NCBI GenBank assembly: GCA_963970005.1
Contig: CAXAMN010001336.1
Location: 53,640-117,639 of the forward strand
Length of the DNA stretch: 64,000 nt
From: Durusdinium trenchii
Taxonomy: Eukaryota > Sar > Dinophyceae > Suessiales > Symbiodiniaceae
Direction of reading: 5' to 3'
Shown here: piece after piece, positions 1 to 8,500 of the stretch
Position numbering within the stretch: position 1 is the first letter of the stretch
Layout: every line of letters begins with the position of its first letter
Translations under genes and position numbers: made by a program
Notes under the pieces: generated by a model
Databases searched by the model: none
What the model saw: only the letters and a program-made list of their open reading frames with translations
Told to the model about the DNA's origin: nothing

Positions 1-486
1 AGCGGACAGAAGCTACTGTCATTTCCGCCGAAGCGAAGGCACTGGCCATTGAAGCTCCAAGTTCCATGCAGCTTTCTTGAAGTTGTGAAGTAGTGCGAGA
101 CAAAGGTTTGCTAAAGTCAACGGAATGGCAACTTGTGCTTGGGCAGGTTGAAGAGCCAGAGGTCAAAACTGTTGTGGCAGATCGTCCCCAACACGAGGAG
201 GCCATAGAGTTTTTTTTCATAATTTTCCATTTTGATCATTCTCGAAGCACTTTACCGGAATACAAGCTGCTTGACAGCGCAGTTCACGTGCCGGAGTTTC
301 AGCTGTTGATTGAGCTGCACATTTTAGCTGAATGATTGATAATGGGTAAATATATATATATAACAGTTGTTTCGTTTGTAGGAATGAACGCCTCGTAAGG
401 AATAGGTTGCAAAGAAGTATGTGTTAGGTTTGCTCGTCCATACGCCGTGCAGCTTTGCTGTTTCTGTGTTTTGCTATAATGTGCTT
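1..486 (+). repeat. Left, diverged unit of a ~0.59-kb tandem repeat
   Basis: This segment aligns by eye with 14757-15347 and 15348-15776: the same order of blocks starting AGCGGACAGAAGCTACTGTC and continuing through the caagcagctttcttgaag block. It is the most diverged copy. The unit is broken at its right end by the retroelement insertions and resumes near 14671. Short open frames inside it are not conserved between copies, so no gene is called. A more diverged copy of its start lies near 30548-30630, so the family is also dispersed. Confidence 0.75.
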
Positions 487-504
487 TATATATATATATA
501 TATA
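484..504. repeat. (TA)n microsatellite, retroelement target
   Basis: An uninterrupted TA tract lies directly against the Copia-1 LTR. Matching TA runs follow the other LTR (8414-8420) and the DIRS right end (14668-14680). The uninterrupted sister unit has only a short TATAT at the same place (about 15269-15273), so this tract is the likely landing site of both elements. Similar TA tracts occur near 28630, 31003, 34024 and 62318 with no element visible. Confidence 0.8.
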
Positions 505-740
505 TGTGGGTGAAATCCTTCCACCCACAAAGGTAGCCTCCTCGCCCCAACAACAAACCAACCTAGGGGACCTACAGCCAAACCTAAATCCACGGTGGTC
601 CACCACCCTCCCAATGCACACCCTTTTCCTGGTGCGTCTTGCCGTCCTCGGTCCTGTGGCCTTGAGCCAAACACGTGTCCGTGTTTGGAGGTTCTCATTC
701 GAAGGTGGTCGATCGGTCCGAGCACATCATCCGATTCACA
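505..740 (-). repeat. Copia-1 3' LTR
   Basis: This is a 236-bp terminal repeat with TG...CA ends, identical to 8178-8413 except for G at 577 where the other copy has A at 8250. The plus-strand left end starts TGTGGGTG and has CACCCACA about 10 bases later, giving a short terminal hairpin. The RT-RNase H frame ends inside its first five transcribed bases. Confidence 0.95.
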
Positions 741-2634
741 TTGGTTTTATACTCTTTTTCGAATGAGATTCACCGAAAGCCTCCACCCATCTAGCACTGA
801 ACTTCTTGTTCGGGTTCTCCTTCAACGAACTGCTGTCGTCATATATACGGAACTTGCCAAGACCGAGCACCTTTCGCAGAAATGAGGAATCCATAGGTTT
901 CGTCAAACAATCTGCGAGCATAATGGCGGTTGATATCCACCTGCACTCTGTGCTTTCTGCTGATTGCTGCTTAATAAGCATGACTTCAATGGTTGTCCTC
1001 CATTCTTGACAGTTCGGTGTTGCCATCTTATTTACAAGGTCGTATAGGCTTTTACAATCCGTGATCAAAAGTGCTTTCGGTTCGGCTTGTAGCGAAGTTT
1101 CAGGCGTTTGCCATTTGAACATGCCATCCTTTATGATTGCCCACATGCACCTTATCCATGTTAGCTTATCTAGCGAAGATGACATTGCATAGGCCTCTGC
1201 ACTTAGGGTTGACCGAACAACTCTGCTTATCTGTTTTGAGTGCCATGCGATAGGTGTTATTTCGGATATCTTGTTTTCACCAAGCTCTTTGGTGCATGCT
1301 GCAATGAACACTCCTTGCTGGGCTTTCAGCTGACTCTCCGATGCAAAACTCGCGTCTCGGAAGCTTGCGAAGGTCACATCCTTCATGGGAATTGGTTGGA
1401 CTAGGATAGAAGTTTCCGACGTTTCTTTGGCTTCTTTGAGTATTTTGTTTGCTTCTATCAAGTCTTTTACTTCTGCGCTGCAAACTTTCTTTTGCATGAA
1501 TGAGACCTTAGCCATAATGTCGGGACGTGCATGCACAGCTGCGTACTGGAGACTGCCACATAGTGCCCTTAGCTGCTGCAGTTCATGGCTGGTGATTTTC
1601 GATTCCACTTCTTTCCTGCGGATCTTTGGAATATCAATCGGATCAATTTGGTGTACATACTCTCCTTGGTTGATTAGGATCGAATGATCTTCCCTTTGCT
1701 CAATTTTCAATCCAGTAAACTTGAACTTTCGAAATTCTCTGTTTCCAAAAGGAAGCTTTCTTTGTACTCGTTCAAGAGCTTGATTGAACCTTTGGTTACC
1801 TCCCACAATCCCGTCATCTAAAATGCCATCGAGTGCTGCGGGGTTATTCCTATTTCTCAAAAGGAACAGGCAATTGTCCAAAGGATGGGCTTCAAATCCT
1901 TCCGCTTCGAGACACTTTCGAAATTCCTTATAGAATAACAACGGTGCATCAACTCTACGATAGGCGTTTCTTTTCAAAAGCAAAACATGTTCTTTTGACA
2001 AGTTAAGCAACTGTTGGAATTCGGGTACTGGATAGATGGCTAACTGTCGTTCATCCGCCCTTCCCCGCAAAAATGCGGTTTTGATGTCGAACGATTGCAA
2101 TTCCCATCTAAGGGAACTCACTGCCTGGAATATCATCATACGGCCATCCCTGGATAGAGTCGGACTTTCGGTTGACACTACTCCCACTTCTGGGTCTTGA
2201 AATCCTCGAATCACCAACCTTGCTTTCGGTTTTCTACCTGATGGAGAGGTATGATCTTCCTTCCAGGTCAGGACCCATTTTGAAGTCATTATCCGACTTG
2301 GGTGGATCTTGTTTCTCAGAAGGGGTTCCACGGTGTTCGTCTCAATCCAGCACTTTAACTCCTTTTTCTTTGCTTGGTCAAACTCCTGTTGTTCTTGTTT
2401 CGTCAGTTGTCTATAATGCACTTCCGTGTGTGTCTTCTTTGCGGCTCTATTCAAGGCTTCGGCATGATAGCACGGGTTCTTACAAAACTTTTCCAATGTT
2501 TTCACTGGAACAACGAATTCAAATCTGCAAAACTGCACTTCTGCTTCTTCAAGTGATTCATCACTCCATAGAGTACCCCTATCACTTACCCCTTCTTGGC
2601 TTACCCCTTCAACTACACATGCATTTACCACCAA
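736..2634 (-). CDS. Copia-1 reverse transcriptase-RNase H
   Basis: This frame encodes the Copia RT palm followed by RNase H, which would copy element RNA into cDNA in cytoplasmic particles. Visible RT motifs: KARLVIRGFQD (138-148), FDIKTAFLRG (182-191, first catalytic Asp) and ILDDGIVGG (271-279, catalytic Asp pair). In Copia-2 the pair sits in MHVDDMLG, so a few residues seem to be missing before the Asp pair here. RNase H motifs follow: FRDASFAS, STLSAEAYA, LITDCKSLYD and the late MLADCLTK. The frame is -1 relative to the integrase frame and overlaps its end by about 10 nt. Its TGA stop (738-736) lies within the 3' LTR. Probably inactive in this copy, but clearly recognisable. Confidence 0.93.
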   Translation of the reverse strand: MVVNACVVEGVSQEGVSDRGTLWSDESLEEAEVQFCRFEFVVPVKTLEKFCKNPCYHAEALNRAAKKTHTEVHYRQLTKQEQQEFDQAKKKELKCWIETNTVEPLLRNKIHPSRIMTSKWVLTWKEDHTSPSGRKPKARLVIRGFQDPEVGVVSTESPTLSRDGRMMIFQAVSSLRWELQSFDIKTAFLRGRADERQLAIYPVPEFQQLLNLSKEHVLLLKRNAYRRVDAPLLFYKEFRKCLEAEGFEAHPLDNCLFLLRNRNNPAALDGILDDGIVGGNQRFNQALERVQRKLPFGNREFRKFKFTGLKIEQREDHSILINQGEYVHQIDPIDIPKIRRKEVESKITSHELQQLRALCGSLQYAAVHARPDIMAKVSFMQKKVCSAEVKDLIEANKILKEAKETSETSILVQPIPMKDVTFASFRDASFASESQLKAQQGVFIAACTKELGENKISEITPIAWHSKQISRVVRSTLSAEAYAMSSSLDKLTWIRCMWAIIKDGMFKWQTPETSLQAEPKALLITDCKSLYDLVNKMATPNCQEWRTTIEVMLIKQQSAESTECRWISTAIMLADCLTKPMDSSFLRKVLGLGKFRIYDDSSSLKENPNKKFSARWVEAFGESHSKKSIKPM

Positions 2635-4301
2635 TCATTTGATTCTGATGGATTTGGTTCATTATCTGGGCCTACAGGATCCTGCATCTCATTTGCTGGG
2701 TCTCTACCTAGTTCTTCCTCGGCGTTTGGGTCAATGACTGGCACTTGACTTGCATCTAGACCCAGACCTGGTGGAAGACTGATATGCGATCCAGTGCCGG
2801 ACAGCCGGCGATGAGGCTCTTCCTCTGGCTGGAGGGATCTTTCGGTAGGTGCGATCGATGGGGAACCTATGGATGGCTGGGCTTCTCGGTTGATATCTTC
2901 TTGCCCCTCTACTTGATCGGAAAACTGGAACATTCCACTCTTTTCCTTCAACCGCATTTGAAGCTGTTCTGCCATCGCTTGTAGTTTCCGCTGATCACCG
3001 ATCTGGCTGAAGCCATGGTGCTTCTGGAACTCTCGCAGTGACACGGACCGCATGTTCTCTCTTGCGACACGCAGCAGACGGTTCATGTGCGTGACCCAGA
3101 CAACCGTCCTTGATTCATTCATGATTACCTGACATGGTCCTACCCAACGCCCTTTTTCCAACATGTTGGGTGCCTTTCTTTTGTCCCAAATCATGCACAA
3201 TTCACCACAATGCCAATCGTGTTCTCTTCCTCTGGATTGCCTTAAAACTGCTCTACGAATGGCTTGGCTATTGTCTGCTTCGATCATGGCTTTTCTGGCT
3301 TCGGTATGAACTTGCATTCGGTGCTTAAACAGGTCTGATTGAGTGTCTTCTCCTTCATCGAGGGAATGTGCTATGGTCGTTTCATCACTGCATATTGACC
3401 CGGGGATTCGGCTTGATCTTCCTAGGACTGCTTGCTCAGGACTGAAACCATTTACCACACTCATGCTGTTTTTGGCCTGGAAACATTGGTTTAGAGCGTA
3501 ATCAAATTCTTTGTCACTCTTGATTGGGCTATGGTTGTCTATCCTACTCAACATCTCTTTCACAGTGCCTCCATGTCTTTCTATTCTTCCTCGCTGCCAT
3601 GGTGCAGCAGACGTCACTGGCTGAATGCCATTTTGCTGGATGAAATTCTTCCAGTGTTGGCTGACAAACTCGCCTGCAAGATCGTGCACAATGACCTTTG
3701 GAGGTCCAGCCCAATGCATCCATGTTTCACTGATGACCTTTTCTGCTTCCTCAGTGCCTCTATTGCATCGCCTTCCTAAATGGAAATGGGTGGCTTCGTC
3801 AAAGATGTGTATCACATAATATTTTTGTCCTGAACTGTTTTTCCATTCAAAACCATCTAATGTGATCACTTCATTGAACTCCTTAGGTTCCTTTAGTTTC
3901 CCTGGGGTTGTTAGCTTGGGTCCCACTCGTTCCGAACATGATTGACACAAGTAATCACTTGCTCCGTCTATCAGCTCCTGGGAGAATTTAAGTCTTTTGA
4001 GGTGGGCCGCTAGCTTCTCGGCTGTTGGGTGTCCTAGATTATTGTGTATCCTCTTGATTAGGGACTGCTGGAATCTGTCGAGGCTCAAGAACTTCGGTCC
4101 TGGGTTATTCGATGATTGGGGTGACCATGCTGGGACTGGCACTCCTGACAGCTCTGTCGGTTGTTCCTCTGCGTTTTGGCAGATCTTGGAACTCGGTTCG
4201 AATTGGCTGGCTTCTGGCTCTGCTTGAAACTCTACCGGATCGAACGGGGTCAGGGTGTCTGTCGGACGGACCGGCTTGCCCTTCATGAACCTGATTGCCA
4301 A
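2625..4301 (-). CDS. Copia-1 integrase
   Basis: This frame encodes the integrase that joins element cDNA to the genome. Near residues 86-125 there is an HHCC zinc site (HNNLGHPTAEK, then CQSCSER). The DDE core follows: an Asp in ITLDGFEW, an Asp in VHDLAGEF, and a Glu in RGRIERHGGTVKE. A Copia-like C-terminal region (WDKRKAPNMLEKGRWVGPCQV) comes next, then a proline/glutamate-rich tail leading to RT. The start is in the middle of the polyprotein: the frame is -1 relative to the methyltransferase frame, and a short readable remnant lies between them (4283-4432). All three DDE residues are present. Confidence 0.92.
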   Translation of the reverse strand: MAIRFMKGKPVRPTDTLTPFDPVEFQAEPEASQFEPSSKICQNAEEQPTELSGVPVPAWSPQSSNNPGPKFLSLDRFQQSLIKRIHNNLGHPTAEKLAAHLKRLKFSQELIDGASDYLCQSCSERVGPKLTTPGKLKEPKEFNEVITLDGFEWKNSSGQKYYVIHIFDEATHFHLGRRCNRGTEEAEKVISETWMHWAGPPKVIVHDLAGEFVSQHWKNFIQQNGIQPVTSAAPWQRGRIERHGGTVKEMLSRIDNHSPIKSDKEFDYALNQCFQAKNSMSVVNGFSPEQAVLGRSSRIPGSICSDETTIAHSLDEGEDTQSDLFKHRMQVHTEARKAMIEADNSQAIRRAVLRQSRGREHDWHCGELCMIWDKRKAPNMLEKGRWVGPCQVIMNESRTVVWVTHMNRLLRVARENMRSVSLREFQKHHGFSQIGDQRKLQAMAEQLQMRLKEKSGMFQFSDQVEGQEDINREAQPSIGSPSIAPTERSLQPEEEPHRRLSGTGSHISLPPGLGLDASQVPVIDPNAEEELGRDPANEMQDPVGPDNEPNPSESNDWW

Positions 4302-4432
4302 ACATGCATATCATGATATGACTTGGCATCGCTAATCGTCTTTGCTGTCTCAACGTTTGTCTTGTCCAGTTTTCTTCCCCTAGATCGAAATATTGCTTGG
4401 TCCTTCGGCATTGACAAATGGTCTTTCTCAAC
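4283..4432 (-). pseudogene. Copia-1 polyprotein piece downstream of a UGA
   Basis: Continuing in the methyltransferase frame past the UGA at 4433-4435 gives about 50 further protein-like codons (VEKDHLSMPKDQAIF and onward to HVWQSGS) before another stop. The integrase frame then takes over one base back. This suggests the UGA is a lesion or recoding site inside one polyprotein rather than a true C-terminus. Confidence 0.6.
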
Positions 4433-6697
4433 TCATTTGATCTCTCCGATCATGTATTTGTCCATCCCTTTTCCTGCTAGTATCTGTTTGACCTGGAAGC
4501 TGCATTGACTAGTCAAATAATTACCTGGCCATTCGTCCATCATGACACTGACAGATCCGGACTTGGGCAGACTTGACTGCATCCAGGCAAAAACATCTTC
4601 CCAGGCAGGATCGGTGAGAAGGGTCTTCTCGGGATCGCTGGGCTCAGCCTTTCTTTTCGGCTCTCGTGGTGGCTCTATTCGTGGGCGCTTCGCAGGATTC
4701 TCTTCGGACTCTGCTGGAAATGTCTCAAAAAGATCTTCTTCTTCAATCACGGGTATGGTTGACTTTTGAGTTTCCTGCAAAGTGCTTCTTGCTGCGACTC
4801 GGGCAAACACTCTTGGATAAAACGCGGCAAATCTTGACAAAGCCATGCGTTCTCCCTGACACTTGCATGAACCGGCTATTTGGCTATGTTGATGTTTCTT
4901 ATCACAAAACCTACCGTCCATGTTGTTCACTACTTCGTTCGAAGTGGTCTGCAATCTTGTAAACTTCTTCAGGGGTCGATGGTCCTCTGGGTGCACAAGA
5001 CCGAATTTGCATTGATCTAAATGCACTGTTTTGGTCAACGACAGAATGCTCTTCATTTCTGGCTGTTTCCATATGTCCGACGTTCCTGGGTTCTCCATTG
5101 TAAAGTGTCTACCGTGTTGGACTTGTATTTTACAAATCAAAGTGCACAGCTCTAAGTGTTCCTTTGATAGGTCCTTGCTTTTCTGAATCTTCTCATACAA
5201 TTTCATGCTCCTACCTGCATTGAAGCGATTCCATGCACACCATGGATGGCATTCTGGCGCAACCCAAATGTGTTTTGGTCGCAGTCGGCAGATCATTTGG
5301 AGCAATTGCACTTTTCCTTGAAATGTTGACAAGTCTCCATGTTCTTGAGTGAATCTCTCTGCTTTACCCCCCTGCCTGATCACCTCTTCTGCTAACTTGC
5401 TGTTTGGCTGTGCATATACCTCTAGCAGATCTATTGGTTTTCCATATGCTTGGCTTGGTTTGGACAAATTCATTGCTTTCAACAACTTGGCTTCTGACTC
5501 TGTCTCAACTCGAATCAACAGGTCGGTTACCAGGGTTTCCCACTCTACAAATGGCCCTGACTCTGGTGCAATTGCGCTTCCATCTGCTGGCGAGTCTGGC
5601 AGTAACGAGCGAAGTCGCTGATCGGAGCTTCGAGAGAGTTGATGCGACTCAGGCACCAGCTCACATACTGGGAGTCGTTCTCGTAGACCACAGCGTATGG
5701 CTTCCCAGGATGCTTCTTTCCCCAGCTCTCCATGGCCGTAGTTGTCCATGCCAATCCTTGTGTCTGATGAACGGCTTCGATCACTTGGCTCTGACGCGGT
5801 GGGCTTCCAGGCATAGTGATTCCAACCAGACTTGAAATCGGCTGATTCAATGGGCTTGGGGCTTGGAAGGCTCCTTTTCCAGCTGCCGTCGACTTGGTCC
5901 GTGATGGAGGGCTCGATTTTGCTCCCATGGCCACTGTTGGCCTTGGTGGTGTATGCACTGTCTGAAACATGCGAACCTCCTGGTCCCAGACTTCCACATC
6001 GCTCTCCGTCAGGGCAGTGAATCCTTCTGCGTTCCGACGAGGTGATGAGCTTTCTTTCATCATCGTGGCCAGTTCCTCGATCTTCTCTCGCTGGTTCTGG
6101 ACCTCGTTCAAAAGCTCGCTCATCATGGATACCTGATTTGTCGGAACCTCCTGATTTGACACTTGGGTTGCCACTTGGTTCAACAAGATCATCAGGAGTG
6201 TCTGAAGACTCTGAACCACGTGCTCTGCGATGCTCTTGACCATCTGAAGCATCTCTCCGCGCGTGGGCATGATGCTCAACGAAAGGCGTCTCGGTGCTCA
6301 AGTCACTGCTCGCTCCCAAAATGCTCTGTGATGGTTTCGGCTTCTTGCACAAATCAGCAATCTGGATCATGAGCAAACCTGTTTTGCCTTTCTGAAGATC
6401 AATCTGCTTATCTAGAACTTTCAAAAAGCATGTACTCTTTTGCAGGTCAATCACTGTTCCGAGGCGTTTCATCGTTTCGATCGAAAGCAAGAAAGGTGTT
6501 GCTCTTGGAACCACCTCAACGATCAACCACAAACGCTTGCTCTTGAAGTCTATGGGTGTGTGTATTTGTTTATAGCTGTATTCTATCTGGTTATTGCCGA
6601 ACCGAAATGCAACATGGCTGGCTCTCTCTTTCACACAGGCTCGGACGGGTGCTGGTAACTGTTTCATCAAACTGGGGACATTCTCTTCCCCAATCAC
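4433..6697 (-). CDS. Copia-1 protease, linker and C5-methyltransferase-like domain
   Basis: The frame opens just upstream of its first ATG; the retroviral-type aspartic protease site AILDTGAS is read there, before VIGEENVP. Residues about 1-115 are the protease. Residues about 140-385 are a Ser/Asp/Arg/Gly-rich linker that looks disordered; another frame over the same bases looks more protein-like (5545-6279). Residues about 420-635 resemble a C5-cytosine methyltransferase core: LLEVYAQ, then APECHPWCAW (Cys483, catalytic-loop position, but Glu where the family has Pro), MENPGTSDIW (Glu535), DQCKFG, FTRLQTTS, and a late Cys/His cluster (CDKKHQH). A KRPRIEPPREPKRK stretch near 670 could be a nuclear signal. 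Catalytic competence is uncertain because the glycine-rich cofactor loop is degenerate. Confidence 0.8.
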   Translation of the reverse strand: MIGEENVPSLMKQLPAPVRACVKERASHVAFRFGNNQIEYSYKQIHTPIDFKSKRLWLIVEVVPRATPFLLSIETMKRLGTVIDLQKSTCFLKVLDKQIDLQKGKTGLLMIQIADLCKKPKPSQSILGASSDLSTETPFVEHHAHARRDASDGQEHRRARGSESSDTPDDLVEPSGNPSVKSGGSDKSGIHDERAFERGPEPAREDRGTGHDDERKLITSSERRRIHCPDGERCGSLGPGGSHVSDSAYTTKANSGHGSKIEPSITDQVDGSWKRSLPSPKPIESADFKSGWNHYAWKPTASEPSDRSRSSDTRIGMDNYGHGELGKEASWEAIRCGLRERLPVCELVPESHQLSRSSDQRLRSLLPDSPADGSAIAPESGPFVEWETLVTDLLIRVETESEAKLLKAMNLSKPSQAYGKPIDLLEVYAQPNSKLAEEVIRQGGKAERFTQEHGDLSTFQGKVQLLQMICRLRPKHIWVAPECHPWCAWNRFNAGRSMKLYEKIQKSKDLSKEHLELCTLICKIQVQHGRHFTMENPGTSDIWKQPEMKSILSLTKTVHLDQCKFGLVHPEDHRPLKKFTRLQTTSNEVVNNMDGRFCDKKHQHSQIAGSCKCQGERMALSRFAAFYPRVFARVAARSTLQETQKSTIPVIEEEDLFETFPAESEENPAKRPRIEPPREPKRKAEPSDPEKTLLTDPAWEDVFAWMQSSLPKSGSVSVMMDEWPGNYLTSQCSFQVKQILAGKGMDKYMIGEIK
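5545..6279 (-). CDS. Overlapping reading frame over the Copia-1 protease-methyltransferase linker
   Basis: A stop-free frame of about 241 codons (first ATG at 6270) lies wholly inside the linker of the protease-methyltransferase frame. It has the better protein character of the two: an amphipathic start, a predicted coiled coil (LLNEVQNQREKIEELATMMK), a Pro/Ser-rich middle, and a C-terminal GKPYAVVYENDSQYVSWCL. That last segment resembles the short motif G-K-x-Y-x-x-V-x-x-x-D-x-x-Y-x-x-W known from the C-terminal domain of ExoX-like nucleases and common in retroelement polyproteins. Either it is an overprinted gene, or two compensating indels have shifted a segment of one polyprotein. The frame is the same as that of gag. 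Confidence 0.55.
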   Translation of the reverse strand: MSIMPTRGEMLQMVKSIAEHVVQSLQTLLMILLNQVATQVSNQEVPTNQVSMMSELLNEVQNQREKIEELATMMKESSSPRRNAEGFTALTESDVEVWDQEVRMFQTVHTPPRPTVAMGAKSSPPSRTKSTAAGKGAFQAPSPLNQPISSLVGITMPGSPPRQSQVIEAVHQTQGLAWTTTAMESWGKKHPGKPYAVVYENDSQYVSWCLSRINSLEAPISDFARYCQTRQQMEAQLHQSQGHL

Positions 6698-7398
6698 ACT
6701 TCTACTCGCTCCGGTGTCGAGTATTGCAAGGCCGTTTGTCTAGAATCCGGCCGATGACTCTTTACTGATGAGGCCAGTTTCGAATGCTGCTGGTTGAGGA
6801 TCCGGCAGCTGCTTTCTGGGATTCCTGGATTCGGCAGGCGATCGATTTCTCCGGTTCGAGAAAAACTCTTGGTTCTTATTATCACGGCTTCGGAAAAATA
6901 TGCTTCTTCGATCGGCTTTGGCTTATCTTGGGTTACAAAGGAATGCAAACACTCTGGATCTTTGAAAACCTCTTCAACTCTTTCCCGAACCTCCTGATCT
7001 GAGTTGATCTCTTCGAAGATGACCTGCTCCGACAAATCCTGCTCGCTGGACATATGCAGAGCTGATGCAACGTTGGCTTGAGACTCCTTTGGACGTTGTG
7101 GGCACTCTGCTTTCCAGTGTCCAAGCTCTCCGCACCGTTTGCAGTGTGTCCGGGCGATCCTATTGAGCAGCTCGTCTTTTCCATTTGACTGACCTTTTCT
7201 TGACCCTTTGAAGCTTGATCCAGCAAACCCTTTTCCAGACTTGCCGCTTGAACTGCTTCTCAAAGGCCAGAAACCTCTGTTTCGTTTTCGTTCAATGATT
7301 CTTCCTCTTGCCTCCTGATAGCTCAACAAAGCCGAATGGAGATCCGGGACCTCCTGAAACAACTCGGTGAGCTCATTCTCAAAACTCTGTACTGTCAA
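6694..7398 (-). CDS. Copia-1 Gag C-terminal half with zinc knuckle
   Basis: This is the nucleocapsid part of Gag. A basic, Gly/Ser/Lys-rich stretch precedes one CCHC knuckle, CKRCGELGHWKAEC, which would bind element RNA. The frame is the same as that of the upstream gag piece (7435-8133). Only a UAG and about 12 codons (QKQLAKSGDADAL) separate them, so the two are one protein interrupted by a stop. At its 3' end the sequence runs one base out of frame with the protease active site. Confidence 0.88.
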   Translation of the reverse strand: MTVQSFENELTELFQEVPDLHSALLSYQEARGRIIERKRNRGFWPLRSSSSGKSGKGFAGSSFKGSRKGQSNGKDELLNRIARTHCKRCGELGHWKAECPQRPKESQANVASALHMSSEQDLSEQVIFEEINSDQEVRERVEEVFKDPECLHSFVTQDKPKPIEEAYFSEAVIIRTKSFSRTGEIDRLPNPGIPESSCRILNQQHSKLASSVKSHRPDSRQTALQYSTPERVEV

Positions 7399-7434
7399 TG
7401 CGTCTGCGTCTCCCGATTTTGCTAGTTGCTTTTG

Positions 7435-8133
7435 CTAGTTGCTCTCTTCTTCATCCAGCTGTGCGGCCAGCACGCTCTGATCGGGGAACTGTTGATCCTC
7501 CGTTTCACTCTCGACATTCTCATCCACATAGTTCGTGGGATAGACCTTTTTCTTCTCGGAGCCAGGCCCTGACAGAACACTCGTGGATAGGCTCCTCATG
7601 GCATTTGCTATGGCATCTTTCTCAAAGACTCCATTTGTCATCGTGAGGATCTTCTTCTTGTCTTCGTGAGTCAGGTTGCTTTGTTTCAGTAATACGAATG
7701 CAATCACTGATTTCAGCGTCGTGTCCTGACCCACCTCCTCGAAAGCAGCATCCAATCTGTTCACGAATGACTGAGTGCTTTCATCACCCTTTTGAATCGT
7801 GCGATAGATGGCTTTCTCAAACAATTCGAACGTCTTCAACTCAGCACTCTCTTCCCAGGCCGACAAAGCTTGCAACAATGTCTTGACGCCGTTCTCGGGG
7901 TTCGTGAGGAGTTCCGGCTTGATATTCCTGACCTGATGCCAGGCAGTCCCTTTGCAAAGCATCGCGAGTCGAGGGGCCAACATTGGCCTGTCCTTCTTCG
8001 GGCAAATCCCGCTCAGGAATCGAACCTTGGCTATATACTCCTTCACATCATCATGACCTGGATCAAAACTGGGTAGAAGAGTCCAGATTGCATTATTGGA
8101 CTTGTCTTCCGAACCGGCAGCTTCTGAACCCAT
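7435..8133 (-). CDS. Copia-1 Gag, N-terminal half
   Basis: The ATG at 8133 lies 45 bases inside the 5' LTR and 30 bases after the primer site, normal for gag. The product is a 232-residue, mainly helical capsid-type protein of the Copia gag fold (for example WEESAELKTFELFEKAI followed by GDESTQSFVNRL). It ends at a UAG (7435-7437) that sits in a 13-bp perfect tandem duplication (7417-7429 and 7430-7442), beyond which the frame continues into the zinc-knuckle part. Confidence 0.88.
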   Translation of the reverse strand: MGSEAAGSEDKSNNAIWTLLPSFDPGHDDVKEYIAKVRFLSGICPKKDRPMLAPRLAMLCKGTAWHQVRNIKPELLTNPENGVKTLLQALSAWEESAELKTFELFEKAIYRTIQKGDESTQSFVNRLDAAFEEVGQDTTLKSVIAFVLLKQSNLTHEDKKKILTMTNGVFEKDAIANAMRSLSTSVLSGPGSEKKKVYPTNYVDENVESETEDQQFPDQSVLAAQLDEEESN

Positions 8134-8162
8134 AGCTTTGCGGATGCCACACCCGAGCTAAT

Positions 8163-8177
8163 GGGCTCCGCTACCAA
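8163..8177 (-). other. Copia-1 primer-binding site
   Basis: Read on the minus strand directly after the 5' LTR, the sequence is TTGGTAGCGGAGCCC. Copia-2 has the identical 15 bases at 42590-42604. TGG pairs with a tRNA CCA end. The next bases imply a tRNA beginning AGCGGAG, with an A1:U72 pair typical of eukaryotic initiator methionine tRNA, the usual Copia primer. Confidence 0.85.
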
Positions 8178-8413
8178 TGTGGGTGAAATCCTTCCACCCA
8201 CAAAGGTAGCCTCCTCGCCCCAACAACAAACCAACCTAGGGGACCTACAACCAAACCTAAATCCACGGTGGTCCACCACCCTCCCAATGCACACCCTTTT
8301 CCTGGTGCGTCTTGCCGTCCTCGGTCCTGTGGCCTTGAGCCAAACACGTGTCCGTGTTTGGAGGTTCTCATTCGAAGGTGGTCGATCGGTCCGAGCACAT
8401 CATCCGATTCACA
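8178..8413 (-). repeat. Copia-1 5' LTR
   Basis: 236 bp, TG...CA ends, differing from the 3' LTR at one base (8250). It would carry the promoter and polyadenylation signals; no TATA-like box stands out. Its outer end is 11 bases from the DIRS element. Confidence 0.95.
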
Positions 8414-8424
8414 TATATATGCGT

Positions 8425-8494
8425 ATATTTGTCTTGACAGGTTTGATGAGTTGATGGGTTACGAATGGCCGCATGACACCACGCTCAAGCAACA
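8425..8494 (+). repeat. DIRS terminal repeat A1
   Basis: 70 bp starting ATATTTGTCTTGACAGG, identical to A2 at 14448-14517. The first ATG of the element (8501) follows its end by six bases, so transcription must start inside A1 or upstream of it. Confidence 0.9.
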
Positions 8495-8500
8495 AGGGGA

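Larger units (their letters stand above)
505..8413 (-). mobile_element. Copia-1, Ty1/Copia LTR retrotransposon with methyltransferase-like domain
   Basis: This is a complete LTR element on the minus strand: 5' LTR 8178-8413, primer site 8163-8177, gag, zinc knuckle, protease, methyltransferase-like domain, integrase, RT-RNase H, 3' LTR 505-740. Integrase before RT is the Copia order. The LTRs differ at one position (577 versus 8250). The coding region is broken: an in-frame UAG at 7435, a -1 change near 6710-6740, a UGA at 4433, a -1 change near 4300 and a -1 change near 2630. The target duplication cannot be fixed because both flanks are TA repeats. Several alternatives fit: a damaged copy mobilised in trans, recoding, or indel errors in the sequence. 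Confidence 0.95.

Noticed and set aside
299-766. Short frames containing IYIYIY runs
   Set aside because: They are translations of the (TA)n tract and the LTR.
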